DNA of 64,000 nt from Tigriopus japonicus (GCA_010645155.1 JAAGOF010000071.1:1230871-1294870); one strand, 5' to 3'. Positions 37,186-48,029 are shown, numbered from the stretch's first letter. Numbers and translations: made by a program. The notes: generated by a model from the letters alone, not told the origin.

Positions 37186-38673
37186 AATAACGTCAGTGGA
37201 ATCCCGGGAACGGGATAAACCGGGATTTTCCGGGAATTCCATCATTTCCTTTATTGGGGCAGGAGTGTCAAAATTTGAATTTATGTCTTAAAACGTTTAC
37301 TGATTTGAAACAAATATTTTGGTAAAGTCACGACATCATTGCCGGACATTTGTTTCATTTTAACCATTCTAACTTTTTGAAAGCTTACCTTACCAGTATT
37401 GATTTTTTTCTTCATCAAAATAATTTGACAACAATTTTTCAAAATGATTCTTTCACAGCATAGATGTTTGCTGACGTTTTAAACTCTTGGACGTTAAAAT
37501 TTGTGCACAACTACTTGTGCGAAAGGCCATCTGGAAGCCTTCGTAGACATGTTTGAAACAAAGAACTCGCTCATTTTACTACTATCGAGACAAGGAAGTT
37601 GGCCCCAGCGGAAAAAAAACTTGTCACAAAACTGGGCCTGAGTAATCCATTACACCAGCTCCACAGGTCTGTGATGAAGGCCTCGTTGAGAATTGCCACT
37701 ATAGACGAACTCCGGATTTGATGTGAGGCATAACTCTCGCTGAAATGTTTGTTAAGCTAAGTGGTCCGGAATAGAGCTCTATTACAACAATTACTAGTGA
37801 CGTCATCATTTTTGGCGGGAAAAAAAGTTCGGAAGACCTGTGTTTCTGATGAGCGTGCGAGGTAACTAAAAGGAAGGTTTAGGCCTGGTGATTGCAACAA
37901 TGCCTTTCTTATCTGCACAAATTGAAGTTGAAATAGCAAATCTTGACATTGTATCTGCAAAAAAGTATGTTTTGTTGCTTTTATCTAAAATTTCGCTACA
38001 CAAGTTGAAAGGGTTCTTCCGAATTTTGAAATTAGGAATGCCCGACTTTGAATAACAAGATGGCCAGAGGAGATCGGTTCCTAGGGTAACTAAACCTAAA
38101 AACAAATAATTTGTTTAATTGAAGGCTTCCAATTTCTCCATTTGTTTTCAAATTACTTTGCAATGCTTCTCAACCATGCCATTGCCCATAAATGCAACAT
38201 TTTTCAAAAATCTGACCCTTGAAAACTGAGATTTTTTTTTGGCAAGCCTACACTGCTAACGGCAGCAGGTCCGTAAAATGATACGGTAATCACTCCCATT
38301 GACAGGTACAAGTTAAAGTAGCCCTAGCTGATTGCGGGCCGGCGCGAGAGCGCTTCAAAATTCAAAACAACACTTTCGAGCAAAACATGTTTCTTTGCTC
38401 GATGATTTAGTGTGCTGTGGTGAAAGTGGGGCCAAATTTTGACGAATTTCATTAAAATACGTTCATTTGAGCGTCCCAAATAGGGAAAAAGGACCAATGA
38501 GACTTTCAATAATGTCTTAAATGGCCATGTGAATCAAAAGGGAAACAAAAATTATACATTTTCCTAGATAATATTAATGAACAGAGATTCGATCTGATAA
38601 AGCTGTTAAGAGCAGGCAGGACATAGTGAAATTTATCCAAAGTTATTTGCTAGCTCATAAAATAGAAAGCCTT
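37186..38673. other. No supportable gene
   Basis: A compact GC-rich run with CCGGGA motifs in both orientations lies at 37199-37240 (GAATCCCGGGAACGGGA ... CCGGGATTTTCCGGGAATTC). Otherwise this is unremarkable AT-rich sequence. Confidence 0.45.
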
Positions 38674-40814
38674 AAGGCTGGTCTACACATGAAACATTTT
38701 GGCTAGATTATTTGTCAAATATTCCGAAAATGTTTGGTGTTTGTCAAATGTTTCCTTTCTGTTGGTTCTACACGAGACCGTGCAGTTGTCAAATATTTTT
38801 CCCCTTGGCCAAAGTGTTGCCCATTTTTCAAATTGTTTCGAACTGGCACTTGCCAAATACTGTATGAAAACCAGTCACCTTTAGCAGAGTCCCGTAATTT
38901 AGAAAGTGAATTGTATACTGCCACATATTGTCTCTTTTCAACGACATTTTTTACTCAATCTTGCTTTCTGCCCAAGACTTTTCTTTCCTTCAGTTTCATT
39001 TAGTTTGGATGGAAAGTCTTAGGCATAACGCCACGCTATGGACCTTGACAATATCTACTGTCATTTTCAGTCATTTTCTTGTCCCCCCAACCATTTTATG
39101 ACCTCTACTTTCCACTGGCATTTGGTTTTGTCGAATTGTTTTGGTGAACATTGGCAGTCATAACTGCCATTTGGCAACGTTGCTACCTTTTAAACTCCTC
39201 CGAACCTGTCAGTTGACGCTTTTGAGACGTGACTAGTCTATAACACTACCAACTGATTATCGATGACTTTTGATGTCGTCCATTTCCGTGGATCCTTGCA
39301 ATCTTTCACAAATGACGTTCAATTTTGGTGATCTTGATGCCAAAAGTTACAGGAATATTGTTTTGTCCTTCAATCCGTTAATTTGAAACTTTTTTCTTCA
39401 CAATAATCGTTTCGAGATTGGACACCCTGCATGCATCGATGTGTATTTCGATTGTCGACGAGAAAAAGTTAGCTTAAGGAAAAATAATTTTTCAACATGT
39501 TCAAAAGGCTGGTCTACACGTGAAACAAAACGGCAAATATTTGCTCAAATCCAAGAAAAAATTAGCTTGATGGCAAATATTATTTTGTGTTTGTCAAATA
39601 TGTCTGACTTTGAACATGTTGAAAAATTATTTGTCCTTAGGCTAACTTTTTCTGGTCGACAATCGAAATACACATCGATGCATGCAGGGTGTCCAATCAC
39701 GAAACGATTATTGTTAAGTAAAAAGTTTCAAATTAATGTATTGAAGGACAAAACAATAATCCTCTGACTTTTGACATCAAGATCGCCAAAATTAAACGTC
39801 ATTTGTGACAGATTGCAAGGATCCACGGAAATGGACGACATCAAAAGTCATCGATAATCAGTTGGTAGTGTTAAGGCTGGTCTACACGTGAAACAAAACG
39901 GCAAATATTTGGTCAAATCCAAGACAAAATTAGCTTGATGGCAAATGTTATTTTGTGTTTGTCAAATATTTCTGACTTTGAACATGTTGAAAAATTATTT
40001 GTCCTTAGGCTAACTTTTTCTCGTCGACAATCGAAATACAGATCGACGCATGCAGGGTGTCCAATCACGAAACGATTATTGTTAAGTAAAAAGTTTCAAA
40101 CTAATGGATTGAAGGACAAAACAATAATTCTATAACTTTTTGCATCAAGATCACCAAAATTGAACATCATTTGTGAAAGATTGCAAGGATCCACGGAAAT
40201 GGACGACATCAAAAGTCATCGATAATCAGTTCGTAGTGTTATAGACTAGTCACGTCTCAAATGCGTCAACTGACAGGTTCGGAGGAGTTTACAAGGTAAC
40301 AACGTTGCCAAGTGGCAGTTATGACTGCCAATGTTCACCAAAACACAACTCGACAAAACCAAATGCCAGTGGAGAGTAGAGGTCGTAAAATGGTTGGGGG
40401 GACAAGAAAAGGACTGAAAATGACAGTAGATATTGTCAATCAATGCCCATAGCGTGGCGTTATGCGCAAGACTTTCCATCCAAATCAAGCGACACTGAAG
40501 GAAAGAAAAAGTCTTGGGCAGAAAGCAAGATTGAAAAAAATGTCGTTGAAAAGTGACAATATGTGGCAGTTTACAATTCACTTTCTAAATTACGGGACTC
40601 TGCTAAAGGTGACTGGTTTTCAAACAGTATTTGGCAGTGCCAGTTTGAAACAATTTGAAAAAATGGGCAACACTTTGGCTAAGGGGAAAAATATTTGACA
40701 AACTGCACGTTCACGTGTAGAAGCAACAGAAAGGAAATATTTGGCAAACATCAAACATTTTCGGAATATTTGACAAATAATCTGCCCAAAATGTTTCATG
40801 GGTAGACCAGCCTT
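38674..40814. mobile_element. Long foldback DNA element with about 830-bp inverted arms
   Basis: The left arm (38674-39504) and right arm (39613-39872 plus 40240-40814) are inverted copies of each other. Their outer ends read AAGGCTGGTCTACAC and, inverted, GTAGACCAGCCTT. The arms have two modules: an outer one of about 570 bp and an inner one of about 260 bp. A 367-bp direct duplication (39505-39872, 39873-40239) sits in the middle. No transposase is recognisable; frames over the arms are not protein-like. Superfamily is unassigned, and a clear target duplication at the outer ends is not visible. Confidence 0.78.
39505..40239 (+). repeat. Two tandem 367/368-bp units inside the foldback element
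   Basis: Both units begin AAGGCTGGTCTACACGTGAA and end in the GATAATCAGTT...GTAGTGTT motif. They carry the element's own terminus at their start, so each looks like one half of a smaller foldback copy. Confidence 0.85.
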
Positions 40815-40824
40815 TATAGACTAG

Positions 40825-40917
40825 TGTTGCGTTCTCGCTTCCAACCCTCGCCTTCACTGTACATATGCATGTACTCGTAGATATTGAATAAACAGTCAGT
40901 AAGCTTCCAACACACGA
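40825..40917 (+). repeat. 5' LTR of the short-LTR Gypsy element (93 bp)
   Basis: It starts TGTTGCGTTCTCGC and ends CCAACACACGA. It contains a GAATAAACAG polyadenylation motif. It has an extra 6 bp after CATATGCATGTA compared with the 3' LTR. Confidence 0.92.
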
Positions 40918-40931
40918 TGGCGCAGTCGGTC
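40918..40931 (+). other. Primer-binding site TGGCGCAGTCGGTC of the short-LTR Gypsy element
   Basis: It lies immediately after the 5' LTR. Such a site pairs with the 3' end of a host tRNA ending ...TGCGCCA to prime minus-strand synthesis. Confidence 0.75.
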
Positions 40932-41201
40932 TAAACGACCCTCTTACTCCCTTTTCTCGACTCTACGTATGAGAGAGAAATGGACTGCATAGCCTTCGCT
41001 TGTTGCTTGAGAAGAACAAAGTAGTACTTTTCAACATGCACTGGTGAAGGGATAACGGACCTGAAACATATTTAGTGTTTAGTGTTCAACTATATTCGTC
41101 CTCTTGGCTGACTACATATGGCAGCCAAAATGGTTATGAAAACCGAGGACTTCATCACGGATGTACCTGAGTCGTACATCGGCGATTCCGGCTGACTATA
41201 T

Positions 41202-41826
41202 ATGGCAGCCAAAATGGATAAGAAAACCGAGGACTTCATCAAGGATGTACCTGAGTCGTCCATCGGCAATTCCAAGGCATACGAAAATGTCAAAAATTCC
41301 GCCCGTACATATCGAGGAGTTCTTACCTCGAAGGGGCGTATTTTAGAGCGTTCATTAACGTCGCTCATGTCTTCTCTTTCCACTTTCCTCACAAAAATGA
41401 CAATCCGTCATTTTGAAGAAGCAACTACAGCATTTCAACGGGCAGAGGCGGCATACAGAAGGGTATTGCTAATCGCCGGACCCACACTTGATGAAAAAGG
41501 AGTAAAAACATGGGAGGACAAAATCGCAAATATTGGCGACATCTATGACAAGTTTCAAGAAGACATGTCCAAGGCCATGAGGACAGCAACCCCAGTGGGG
41601 CCATCTCAGGGTACAAATAGTGACTCTGTGACTTCCAAAGCCCCCGTGAATGACACTTTGAAACCAGATGTGCTCTCTCTACAAAACTCACCGGTGGAAA
41701 TGAGGATCTGGATTGGGCGTCTACATTAGGTCAAACGCCTTCGATTTGTCACCTCCTGACCAACAAATTGCTTATGTGCGTCAATTCCTCGCACCAGCTT
41801 TGGCCGACCGGATTATGTTCGACGAA
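41202..41826 (+). pseudogene. Gag of the short-LTR Gypsy element, broken
   Basis: The open frame 41202-41729 encodes a helical, coiled-coil-like N-terminal Gag of 175 aa. After a frame change the next stretch (about 41731-41826) reads as Gag core (D-L-S-P-P-D-Q-Q-I-A-Y-V-R-Q-F-L). The rest of Gag, including any zinc knuckle, is deleted. The start region is tandemly duplicated: an 84-bp copy with its own ATG at 41118 gives a 25-codon frame ending in TGA just before the real start. Confidence 0.7.
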
Positions 41827-41877
41827 TGACGAGTGGTGCGCACGCTCAGATTACGTCGTGACATCATTCCCGTGGGC

Positions 41878-43491
41878 AGCCAAAATCGTGGATGACATAT
41901 TAATATGGGCGGACAATTATGTAGCACTCAAGTCCCGAATGTGCCAAATCTTATCAAAGTGTCGTGAGATCAATCTCACCATTTCCAAGAAGAAACTACG
42001 TGTGGGCAAAGAAGTAAAAATTTGCTGGCTTTATTGTTTCCGGCTCCGGAGTCAAACCTGACCCGGAGAAAATGTTGGCCCTGAAAAATTTCCCCCAACC
42101 AAATATTTCTTCCCTTCGATCCTTCCTAGGTTTGGCAAATCAGTTAGGTAATTTTATGCCAGATTTAGCTCAAATAACCCAAGGTATGAGATCTTTACTT
42201 AAAAAGGATACAGCGTATGTATGGTCACCTGAGATTTCAGAGGAATTTGATAAGGCAAGAGAGCTGTTATCCTCGCCCATGTTAGTTCATCCTTTTGATC
42301 CTCAGCTCGAGACCCATCTCCTTACAGATGCCTCACGTTTACACGGTCTAGGATATATGTTGATACAGTATAATAATACCTACGACACGGCCAAATTAAG
42401 GCCCCGTATAATTCAATGTGGATCATTTTCGACCACATCTACACAGCAAAATTATGCTGTGATAGAGTTGGAATGCTTAGCAATAGTTAGAGCCGTGCAA
42501 AAGTGTGATTATTACTTACGCGGAATGGATAACTTCCATGTCATTACAGACCACAAACCATTAATTGGTGTCCTAACTAAAAATATCACAGAGATCAGTA
42601 ATTCCAGAATCTTGAAATACCGAGAAATCTTGGCTTCCTTTACGTTTACTGTAACTTGGAATGCTGGAAAAGATCATCTAATCGCTGATGCTTTATCTAG
42701 AGCTCCGATTTTCCCTTCAATTGATGATACTTTTTGCAATCGAATAATTATTGACCCTGCATTAGATTCTTTGCTCAAGGCAGCTAAAACGGACGAAAAA
42801 TACAACACATTAGTTGAAGCGTTCGTGGCAAAGAAAGGGGTCGATCAAGTTTCACCCTCACATGAAGCCCGGAAGTACAAAAACATTTGGTCTGAGCTGT
42901 CCATTTTAGAGACTAATGACTCAGCTTCTCGACTCCTAACTTGGGGAGATCGAATTATTATACCAGCTTCAGCTAGAGCTGGGATATTGGAGAGGTTACA
43001 TATTCCTCACCAAGGGGTCATTAAAGCACTCTTGCAGGCCAAACGACTTTACTACTGGCCAGGCATGGCCAATGAAATTAAGCAAGTCATCCAAGCTTGT
43101 TTTGCATGCCAAAAATTTAAACCCTCCCAGCAAAGGGAGCAACTTCAAACATATACACAAGATCAAACCTACCAAACCAAAGTACATAGTTTTGGTCGAT
43201 GCCTTTTCGGGATATTTAATCATCGAAAAGATGAACAAGACAACTACTGAGGATATACTCAAAATGTTAGCTGAAAGCGCCGTGAAAAACGGAAAAATGC
43301 TGTTGAAGAAATGTGCCGAGACGAACCAAGACTTCCCGTCCAGCCTACACGAATTTCGTTCCACTCCTCGTGAAAATGGGCTTAGCCCAAATTTCTTATT
43401 TTTTGGCAGGAATCCTAGAGGGGCATTACCGGGGCTTATTTATAGTACCCCCACAATTGATAACCAAATTCGTTCGCCTATATTGTGTTGA
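41878..43491 (+). pseudogene. Pol of the short-LTR Gypsy element (RT end, RNase H, integrase), frameshifted
   Basis: The sequence enters at the RT palm (K-I-V-D-D-I-L), shifts frame once at about 42015-42025, then stays open 42072-43250. That frame holds the RT thumb (F-L-G-L-A-N-Q-L), RNase H motifs (T-D-A-S-R-L-H-G-L-G-Y, E-L-E-C-L-A-I-V-R-A-V, T-D-H-K-P-L, I-A-D-A-L-S-R) and the integrase zinc domain (H-x3-H ... C-x2-C near 42990-43115). A second frameshift near 43180 leads to the integrase core remnant (L-V-D-A-F-S-G-Y) and, after a deletion, its C-terminal part (E-S-A-V-K ... F-R-S-T-P-R-E-N-G). Protease and most RT fingers are absent. Confidence 0.85.
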
Positions 43492-43551
43492 TAATACTCA
43501 TTATTTATTGTGTATTTTTAATATTATTGCCATATATATTGTGCAATAATC

Positions 43552-43561
43552 TCGGGGGAGG
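43552..43561 (+). other. Polypurine tract of the short-LTR Gypsy element
   Basis: The purine run GGGGGAGG immediately before TGTTGCG of the 3' LTR is the expected plus-strand primer. Confidence 0.7.
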
Positions 43562-43648
43562 TGTTGCGTTCTCGCTTCCAACCCTCGCCTTCACTGTACA
43601 TATGCATGTAGATATTGAATAAACAGTCAGTAAGCTTCCAACACACGA
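43562..43648 (+). repeat. 3' LTR of the short-LTR Gypsy element (87 bp)
   Basis: It has the same ends as the 5' LTR and no substitutions relative to it. It is directly preceded by the polypurine tract and followed by the ACTAG duplication. Confidence 0.92.
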
Positions 43649-44786
43649 ACTAGTCACGTCTCAAAAGCGTCAACTGACAGGTTCGGAGGAGTTTACAAGG
43701 TAGCAACGTTGCCAAATGGCAGTTATGACTGCCAATGTTCACCAAAACCCAACTCAACAAAACCAAATGCCAGTGGAGAGTATAGGTCTTAAAATGGTTG
43801 GGAGGGACAAGAAAAGGACTGAAAATGACAGTGGATATTGTCAATGTCCATAGCGTGGCGTTATGAGTAAGACTTTCCATCCAAATCAAGCGACACTGAA
43901 GGAAAGAAAAAGTCTTGGGCAGAAAGCAAGATTGAAAAAAATGTCGTTGAAAAGTGACAATATGTGGCAGTTTACAATTCACTTTCTAAATTACGGGACT
44001 CTGCTAAAGGTGACTGGTTTTCAAACAGTATTTGGCAGTGCCAGTTTGAAACAATTTGAAAAAATGGGCAACACTTTGGCTAAGGGGAAAAATATTTGAC
44101 AAACTGCACGTTCACGTGTAGAAGCAACAGAAAGGAAATATTTGGCAAACATCAAACATTTTCGGAATATTTGACAAATAATCTGCCCAAAATGTTTCAT
44201 GGGTAGACCAGCCTTTATAGACTAGTCACGTCTCAAAAGCGTCAACTGACAGGTTCGGAGGAGTTTACAAGGTAGCAACGTTGCCAAATGGCAGTTATGA
44301 CTGCCAATGTTCACCAAAACCCAACTCAACAAAACCAAATGCCAGTGGAGAGTATAGGTCTTAAAATGGTTGGGAGGGACAAGAAAAGGACTGAAAATGA
44401 CAGTGGATATTGTCAATGTCCATAGCGTGGCGTTATGAGTAAGACTTTCCATCCAAATTAAATGACACTGAAGGAAAGAAAAAAGTCTTGGACAGAAAGC
44501 AAGATTAAAAAAAATGTCGTTGAAAAGAGACAATATGTGGCAGTATACAATTCAATTTCTAAATTACGGGACTCTGTTAAAGGTGACTGGTTTTCAAACC
44601 GTATTTGGCAGTGCCAGTTTGAAACAATTTGAAAAAATTGGCAAGACTTTGGCCAAAGGAAATTTTTTTGACAAACTGCACGTTCACGTGTAGAAGCAAC
44701 AGAAAGGAAACATTTGGCAAACACCAAACATTTTTGGAATATTTGACAAATAATCTAGCCAAAATGTTTCATGTGTAGACCAGCCT

Positions 44787-44892
44787 AAAAGTCGGAAATA
44801 TTTGACAAACACAAATTAATATTTGCGATCAAGCTAATTTTGTCTTGGATTTGACCAAATATTTGCCGTTTTGTTTCACGTGTAGACCAGCC
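44787..44892 (-). repeat. Partial inverted foldback unit at the right end of the array
   Basis: It matches the start of the 367-bp unit (39873 onward) in reverse orientation and ends in GTGTAGACCAGCCTTA. It marks the right border of the composite repeat locus. Confidence 0.75.
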
Positions 44893-44943
44893 TTATAGAA
44901 TATACAGCCGTATTTCGGAAATTTTTTCTTAACATACCTGTGG

Positions 44944-45232
44944 CTAAGTAAAATAATGCAAAAAAATCCTTGGATAATGACGGGATGTCAAAGCAGGATT
45001 GATCATAGAGTGGGTTAGGAACAAAAGAACGTTTCTTCTTGGACGACGACGAGTTTCGTTGAGAAATTTGCTCCTCTCCATCATATTCAAGATCATGGTT
45101 GACCAGCCAATAATGGGAACTTCTACATCGGAGCTGACGAAAACTTTCACAGGGGTGCGATGGTTTAACCATTTCAACTGGAGATCAACCACACCATCGC
45201 ACGTTAAACGAGAGCCATTTACGGCTTCAATC
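44944..45232 (-). pseudogene. Protease, C-terminal part, of the second Gypsy element
   Basis: The frame resumes immediately beyond the transposon with flap and C-terminal retropepsin character (A-V-N-G-S-R-L, G-V-V-D-L-Q-L-K-W, V-P-I-I-G-W). It loses resemblance after about 45100. Confidence 0.7.
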
Positions 45233-45236
45233 ACAT

Positions 45237-46996
45237 CACGGTGTTTTCCTCAAAAACAACGGTTTAAAAAAATTGCCAAGGCATGTATTAGTACTTTTTG
45301 AAATCAGGACGTTAAGTGCTACAATTTCATTGTAGACGACAAATTAATCCTAGGCTTTAGAAAATATATGATAACTTAAAAGTGCATATTTAGTAAGGAT
45401 TACACCTTCAATTAATTTTTTTCTCGCTGAAATTTATTAAAAGGTAATGCCAATGTAGCTTTACAATGAATATTTAAAAGGTATTATACGTTTAAGCACT
45501 TGAAATATTCGAATTACCGTTTTGGAAATGGCCTCATGTGAGGTGATTCTCTGATTTTGACAATCTTGAGCCTCTATGGCCAGTATTATACTTACAATGA
45601 AAGATGCTTAGGTGTTTCCGGAAACCACTGGTAGCAAAAATCTCCATATCAATGATGCACATTCACTTCAATCGTTTCTTTTTCAAAAAAATGCTCAATT
45701 CCGCCATTGCTTTGATTTCAAATATAGTCACGTTCATAATAGCTTACAGGATTGCCAATTTTCTTACTTCAAATTGAAGGCCCAACTAGTAAGTTTTTCA
45801 TGCCACAACTGCTTGAACAGGGATGCTCATCTGACTAAAAATCATTATAACTGGTCTTCCAAATGCAAAACTGTCAAGCCTTGCTCCCCTGTTCATAGAG
45901 CGCTTTTCTGTAGGAAGAAGTCTCTATCTATAGAGGTTGTGAAGAATTGATTGTTGTCTTTCGCTATGGACGCTGCCAAGACCTGCCGCGTAGACACGCT
46001 GTAGGCCTGCCAGCACTGTCCAGACACATAGGAAGAGACAAATTACCTAATATTTCAAGTAAATTTGCCAACAATGTCACCAACCAATGTCCTTTTTGAT
46101 ATCGGTAAACAATTATGATACTTATTTATCAGTACAATATCACACATATTGCGAAATAGTTAAAATTATGTTGAGTTTTGTTTCTTCCCGAGTGGATGGA
46201 GAGTGCTGGCTGGCCTTCAGCGATGTCTACGCAACAGGCTGGTGGGGCGGGAATAGAGGGGGACAACAAACAATTCTTCACAACCTCTATTGCTGGAAAA
46301 CTGGCACAAGCAGGGAGCCTCCTTTCGACTTTGTCTGTGATCCGATTGATGAAAAACTAAAGGAAGGATGGCAAACAGCCTTGCCAGATTCGAACACATT
46401 TGTGACAGTTGGGAGGAATGCCGGCCAAGTGAGTGGCCAGAGTAAAGAACGATATGGCGTCAAAGTCATTTGTTTGTTGGCAATCCTGTAAGCCATTAAG
46501 AATGTGACTATATTTGAAATCAAAACAATGGTGGAATCGAGCATGTTTTTGAAAAAGAAACGATTGAAGTGAATGTACAACATCAAAATGGAGGTTTTTG
46601 CTACCAGTGGTTTCCGGAAACACCTAAGCATCTTTCATTGTAAGTATAATACTGGCCAAAGAGACTCAAGATTGTCAAAAGCAGAGAATCACCTCACATG
46701 AGGCCATTTCCTAAACAGTAATTCGAGTATTTCAAGTGCTTAAACATATAATACCTTTTCAATATTCATTGTAAAGCTACATTGGCATCACCTTTTTACA
46801 AATTTAAGCGAGAAAATTTTAGTTGAAGGTGAAATCCTTAATAAATATGCACTTTTAAGTTATCATATATTTTTTAAAGCCTAGGATTAATTTGTCGTCT
46901 ACAATGAAATTGTAGCCCTTGACGTCCTGATTTCAAAAAGTACTAATACATGTCTTGGCAATTTTTTGAACCGTTGTTTTTGAGGAAAACACCGTG
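45237..46996. mobile_element. Long-TIR DNA transposon, 1760 bp, termini CACGGTG, 4-bp target duplication
   Basis: The arms 45237-45758 and 46477-46996 are inverted copies of each other. Each end begins CACGGTGTTTTCCTCAAAAA. The flanks are ACAT on both sides (45233-45236, 46997-47000). Removing the element with one copy of ACAT rejoins an open retropepsin frame, so the borders are certain. CAC-type termini with a 4-bp duplication suggest the CMC/Chapaev group; Transib also starts with CAC but makes 5-bp duplications. No transposase frame is recognisable. The centre contains a second palindromic MITE (45930-46290). Confidence 0.9.
45930..46290. mobile_element. Palindromic MITE (copy 1), about 110-bp TIRs, nested in the long-TIR transposon
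   Basis: It begins ATAGAGGTTGTGAAGAATTG and ends CAATTCTTCACAACCTCTAT. The two arms of about 110 bp are imperfect inverted repeats around a roughly 135-bp AT-rich core. TA dinucleotides flank GAGG...CCTC at both ends, which would fit a TA target. A near copy lies at 55348. Confidence 0.82.
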
Positions 46997-47000
46997 ACAT

Positions 47001-47105
47001 GCTTATTTGATGAATCCACCTTTATACAATGGCGGCGAATAAGCTGGGTGGGGAAAATGCAATGTGATGCATCACTGTCTGGCAAGACATTGGCTTCAAA
47101 TTTAA
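47001..47105 (-). pseudogene. Protease, N-terminal part, of the second Gypsy element
   Basis: The minus strand encodes a retropepsin start in which the active-site triad reads D-S-D where the family has D-S/T-G. It is frameshifted relative to the upstream knuckle frame near 47105. It runs directly into the inserted transposon at 47000. Confidence 0.65.
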
Positions 47106-47996
47106 CCCCAATTTAACCCGATTTTTTTTGTGTCCATCAGACACAACAACTTCGGCTCGAGGTGTGGGTAACAATCTAGCTCCTTGCACTTTGGTGCTAC
47201 ACACGCCAACTCTGGAAGTGGTCACACTTTCACTCGCAGACGAGCCGATCGAATCACTGGCTCTGGGCGAAACACACATTCGCTCAAAATGGCCTTGCTT
47301 CCCACAATCACGGCACCTTTTATTTTTAGCCGGACAAATTGGACCAAAATGTTCTTCAAAACCACACTTTCCACACGAACTGGTAGGTTTTCCGACGGAT
47401 TCACGAGATTGGTCTCGATTTTGTTGCTTCTCTCACTTGTACATGGACATGCGAACAGCACGGGCAACAACTTTGTCTTGAAGGGCAACAAGATTTGCAC
47501 CACCAGACTCCCAAGACTCACATTTGGCCTTGACCTTGGCCAAGGACGGGTTGTCCAGGCACAAGAGCTCTCTCTTCAACTCTTGGTCAGACACGGCCAC
47601 AATCAAACGAGAGGCAAGTATCTCCTCATACGAGATCTTCTCGAGCTCAGCCAAGCTACCCACAAGCTTGAGTCTCACGAACAGATCGCAAAACGACTCT
47701 CCTGGTTTCTGTTCCAGAGTGTTGAAATCGTGTCTACGGCGAACTATATTTACGAACTTGGCGACGTGACATTGGATTTTATCCAACACGTCGACCACGG
47801 GTTCATCATCACAGACATCCAAATACTGAGATATTGTCTGAATCATCGCCACGTCCATACACCCACGGAGCTGAGCACGTTGCTCTGGCACGGAAAATTG
47901 GTCCATACTGTTGGACAGGTAAAAGTCCATACACTTTTGCCTCCACACGTGGAATGACGGCAACGAAATATCTGGAGGCAAAGGATCAGGCTTCAA
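47022..47996 (-). pseudogene. Gag core and zinc knuckles of the second Gypsy element, one in-frame stop
   Basis: The frame 47996-47433 (187 aa) is a Gag capsid-like core (P-S-F-H-V-W-R-Q-K-C-M-D-F-Y, R-A-Q-L-R-G-C-M-D, L-E-Q-K-P-G-E-S-F-C-D-L-F-V-R-L-K). A single TGA at 47435-47433 is followed in the same frame by two knuckles, C-G-K-C-G-F-E-E-H-F-G-P-I-C (47375-47334) and C-R-D-C-G-K-Q-G-H-F-E-R-M-C. Only one nonsense change separates capsid from nucleocapsid. Confidence 0.8.
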
Positions 47997-48029
47997 TGAC
48001 GTGTTGATCCGTGATGTACGTCGTAATTC

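Larger units (their letters stand above)
40825..43648 (+). mobile_element. Ty3/Gypsy LTR retrotransposon with very short LTRs, internally deleted
   Basis: LTRs of 93 bp (40825-40917) and 87 bp (43562-43648) are identical except for one 6-bp indel. The element is flanked by a 5-bp duplication ACTAG (40820-40824, 43649-43653). The primer-binding site TGGCGCAGTCGG follows the 5' LTR directly, and a polypurine tract GGGGGAGG precedes the 3' LTR. The interior (2.6 kb) holds Gag, a deletion through protease and the front of RT, the RT palm, RNase H, an integrase zinc domain and a decayed integrase core. Such short LTRs are known from the mag lineage of Ty3/Gypsy. Near-identical LTRs around a broken interior imply recent movement using proteins from another copy. 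Confidence 0.93.
40240..44786 (+). repeat. Three head-to-tail copies of the 0.57-kb foldback arm
   Basis: The copies are 40240-40814, 40815-40824 plus 43654-44215 (split by a Gypsy insertion), and 44216-44786. Each starts TATAGACTAGTCACGTCTCA and ends GTAGACCAGCCT. Copies 1 and 2 are almost identical, while copy 3 differs more. A fourth copy in the opposite orientation is 38674-39243. Confidence 0.88.

Noticed and set aside
39441..44099. Repeated open frames of 66-111 codons over the foldback arms
   Set aside because: The same frames recur because the DNA is repeated. They appear on both strands of the arms, lack domains, and differ by indels between copies.
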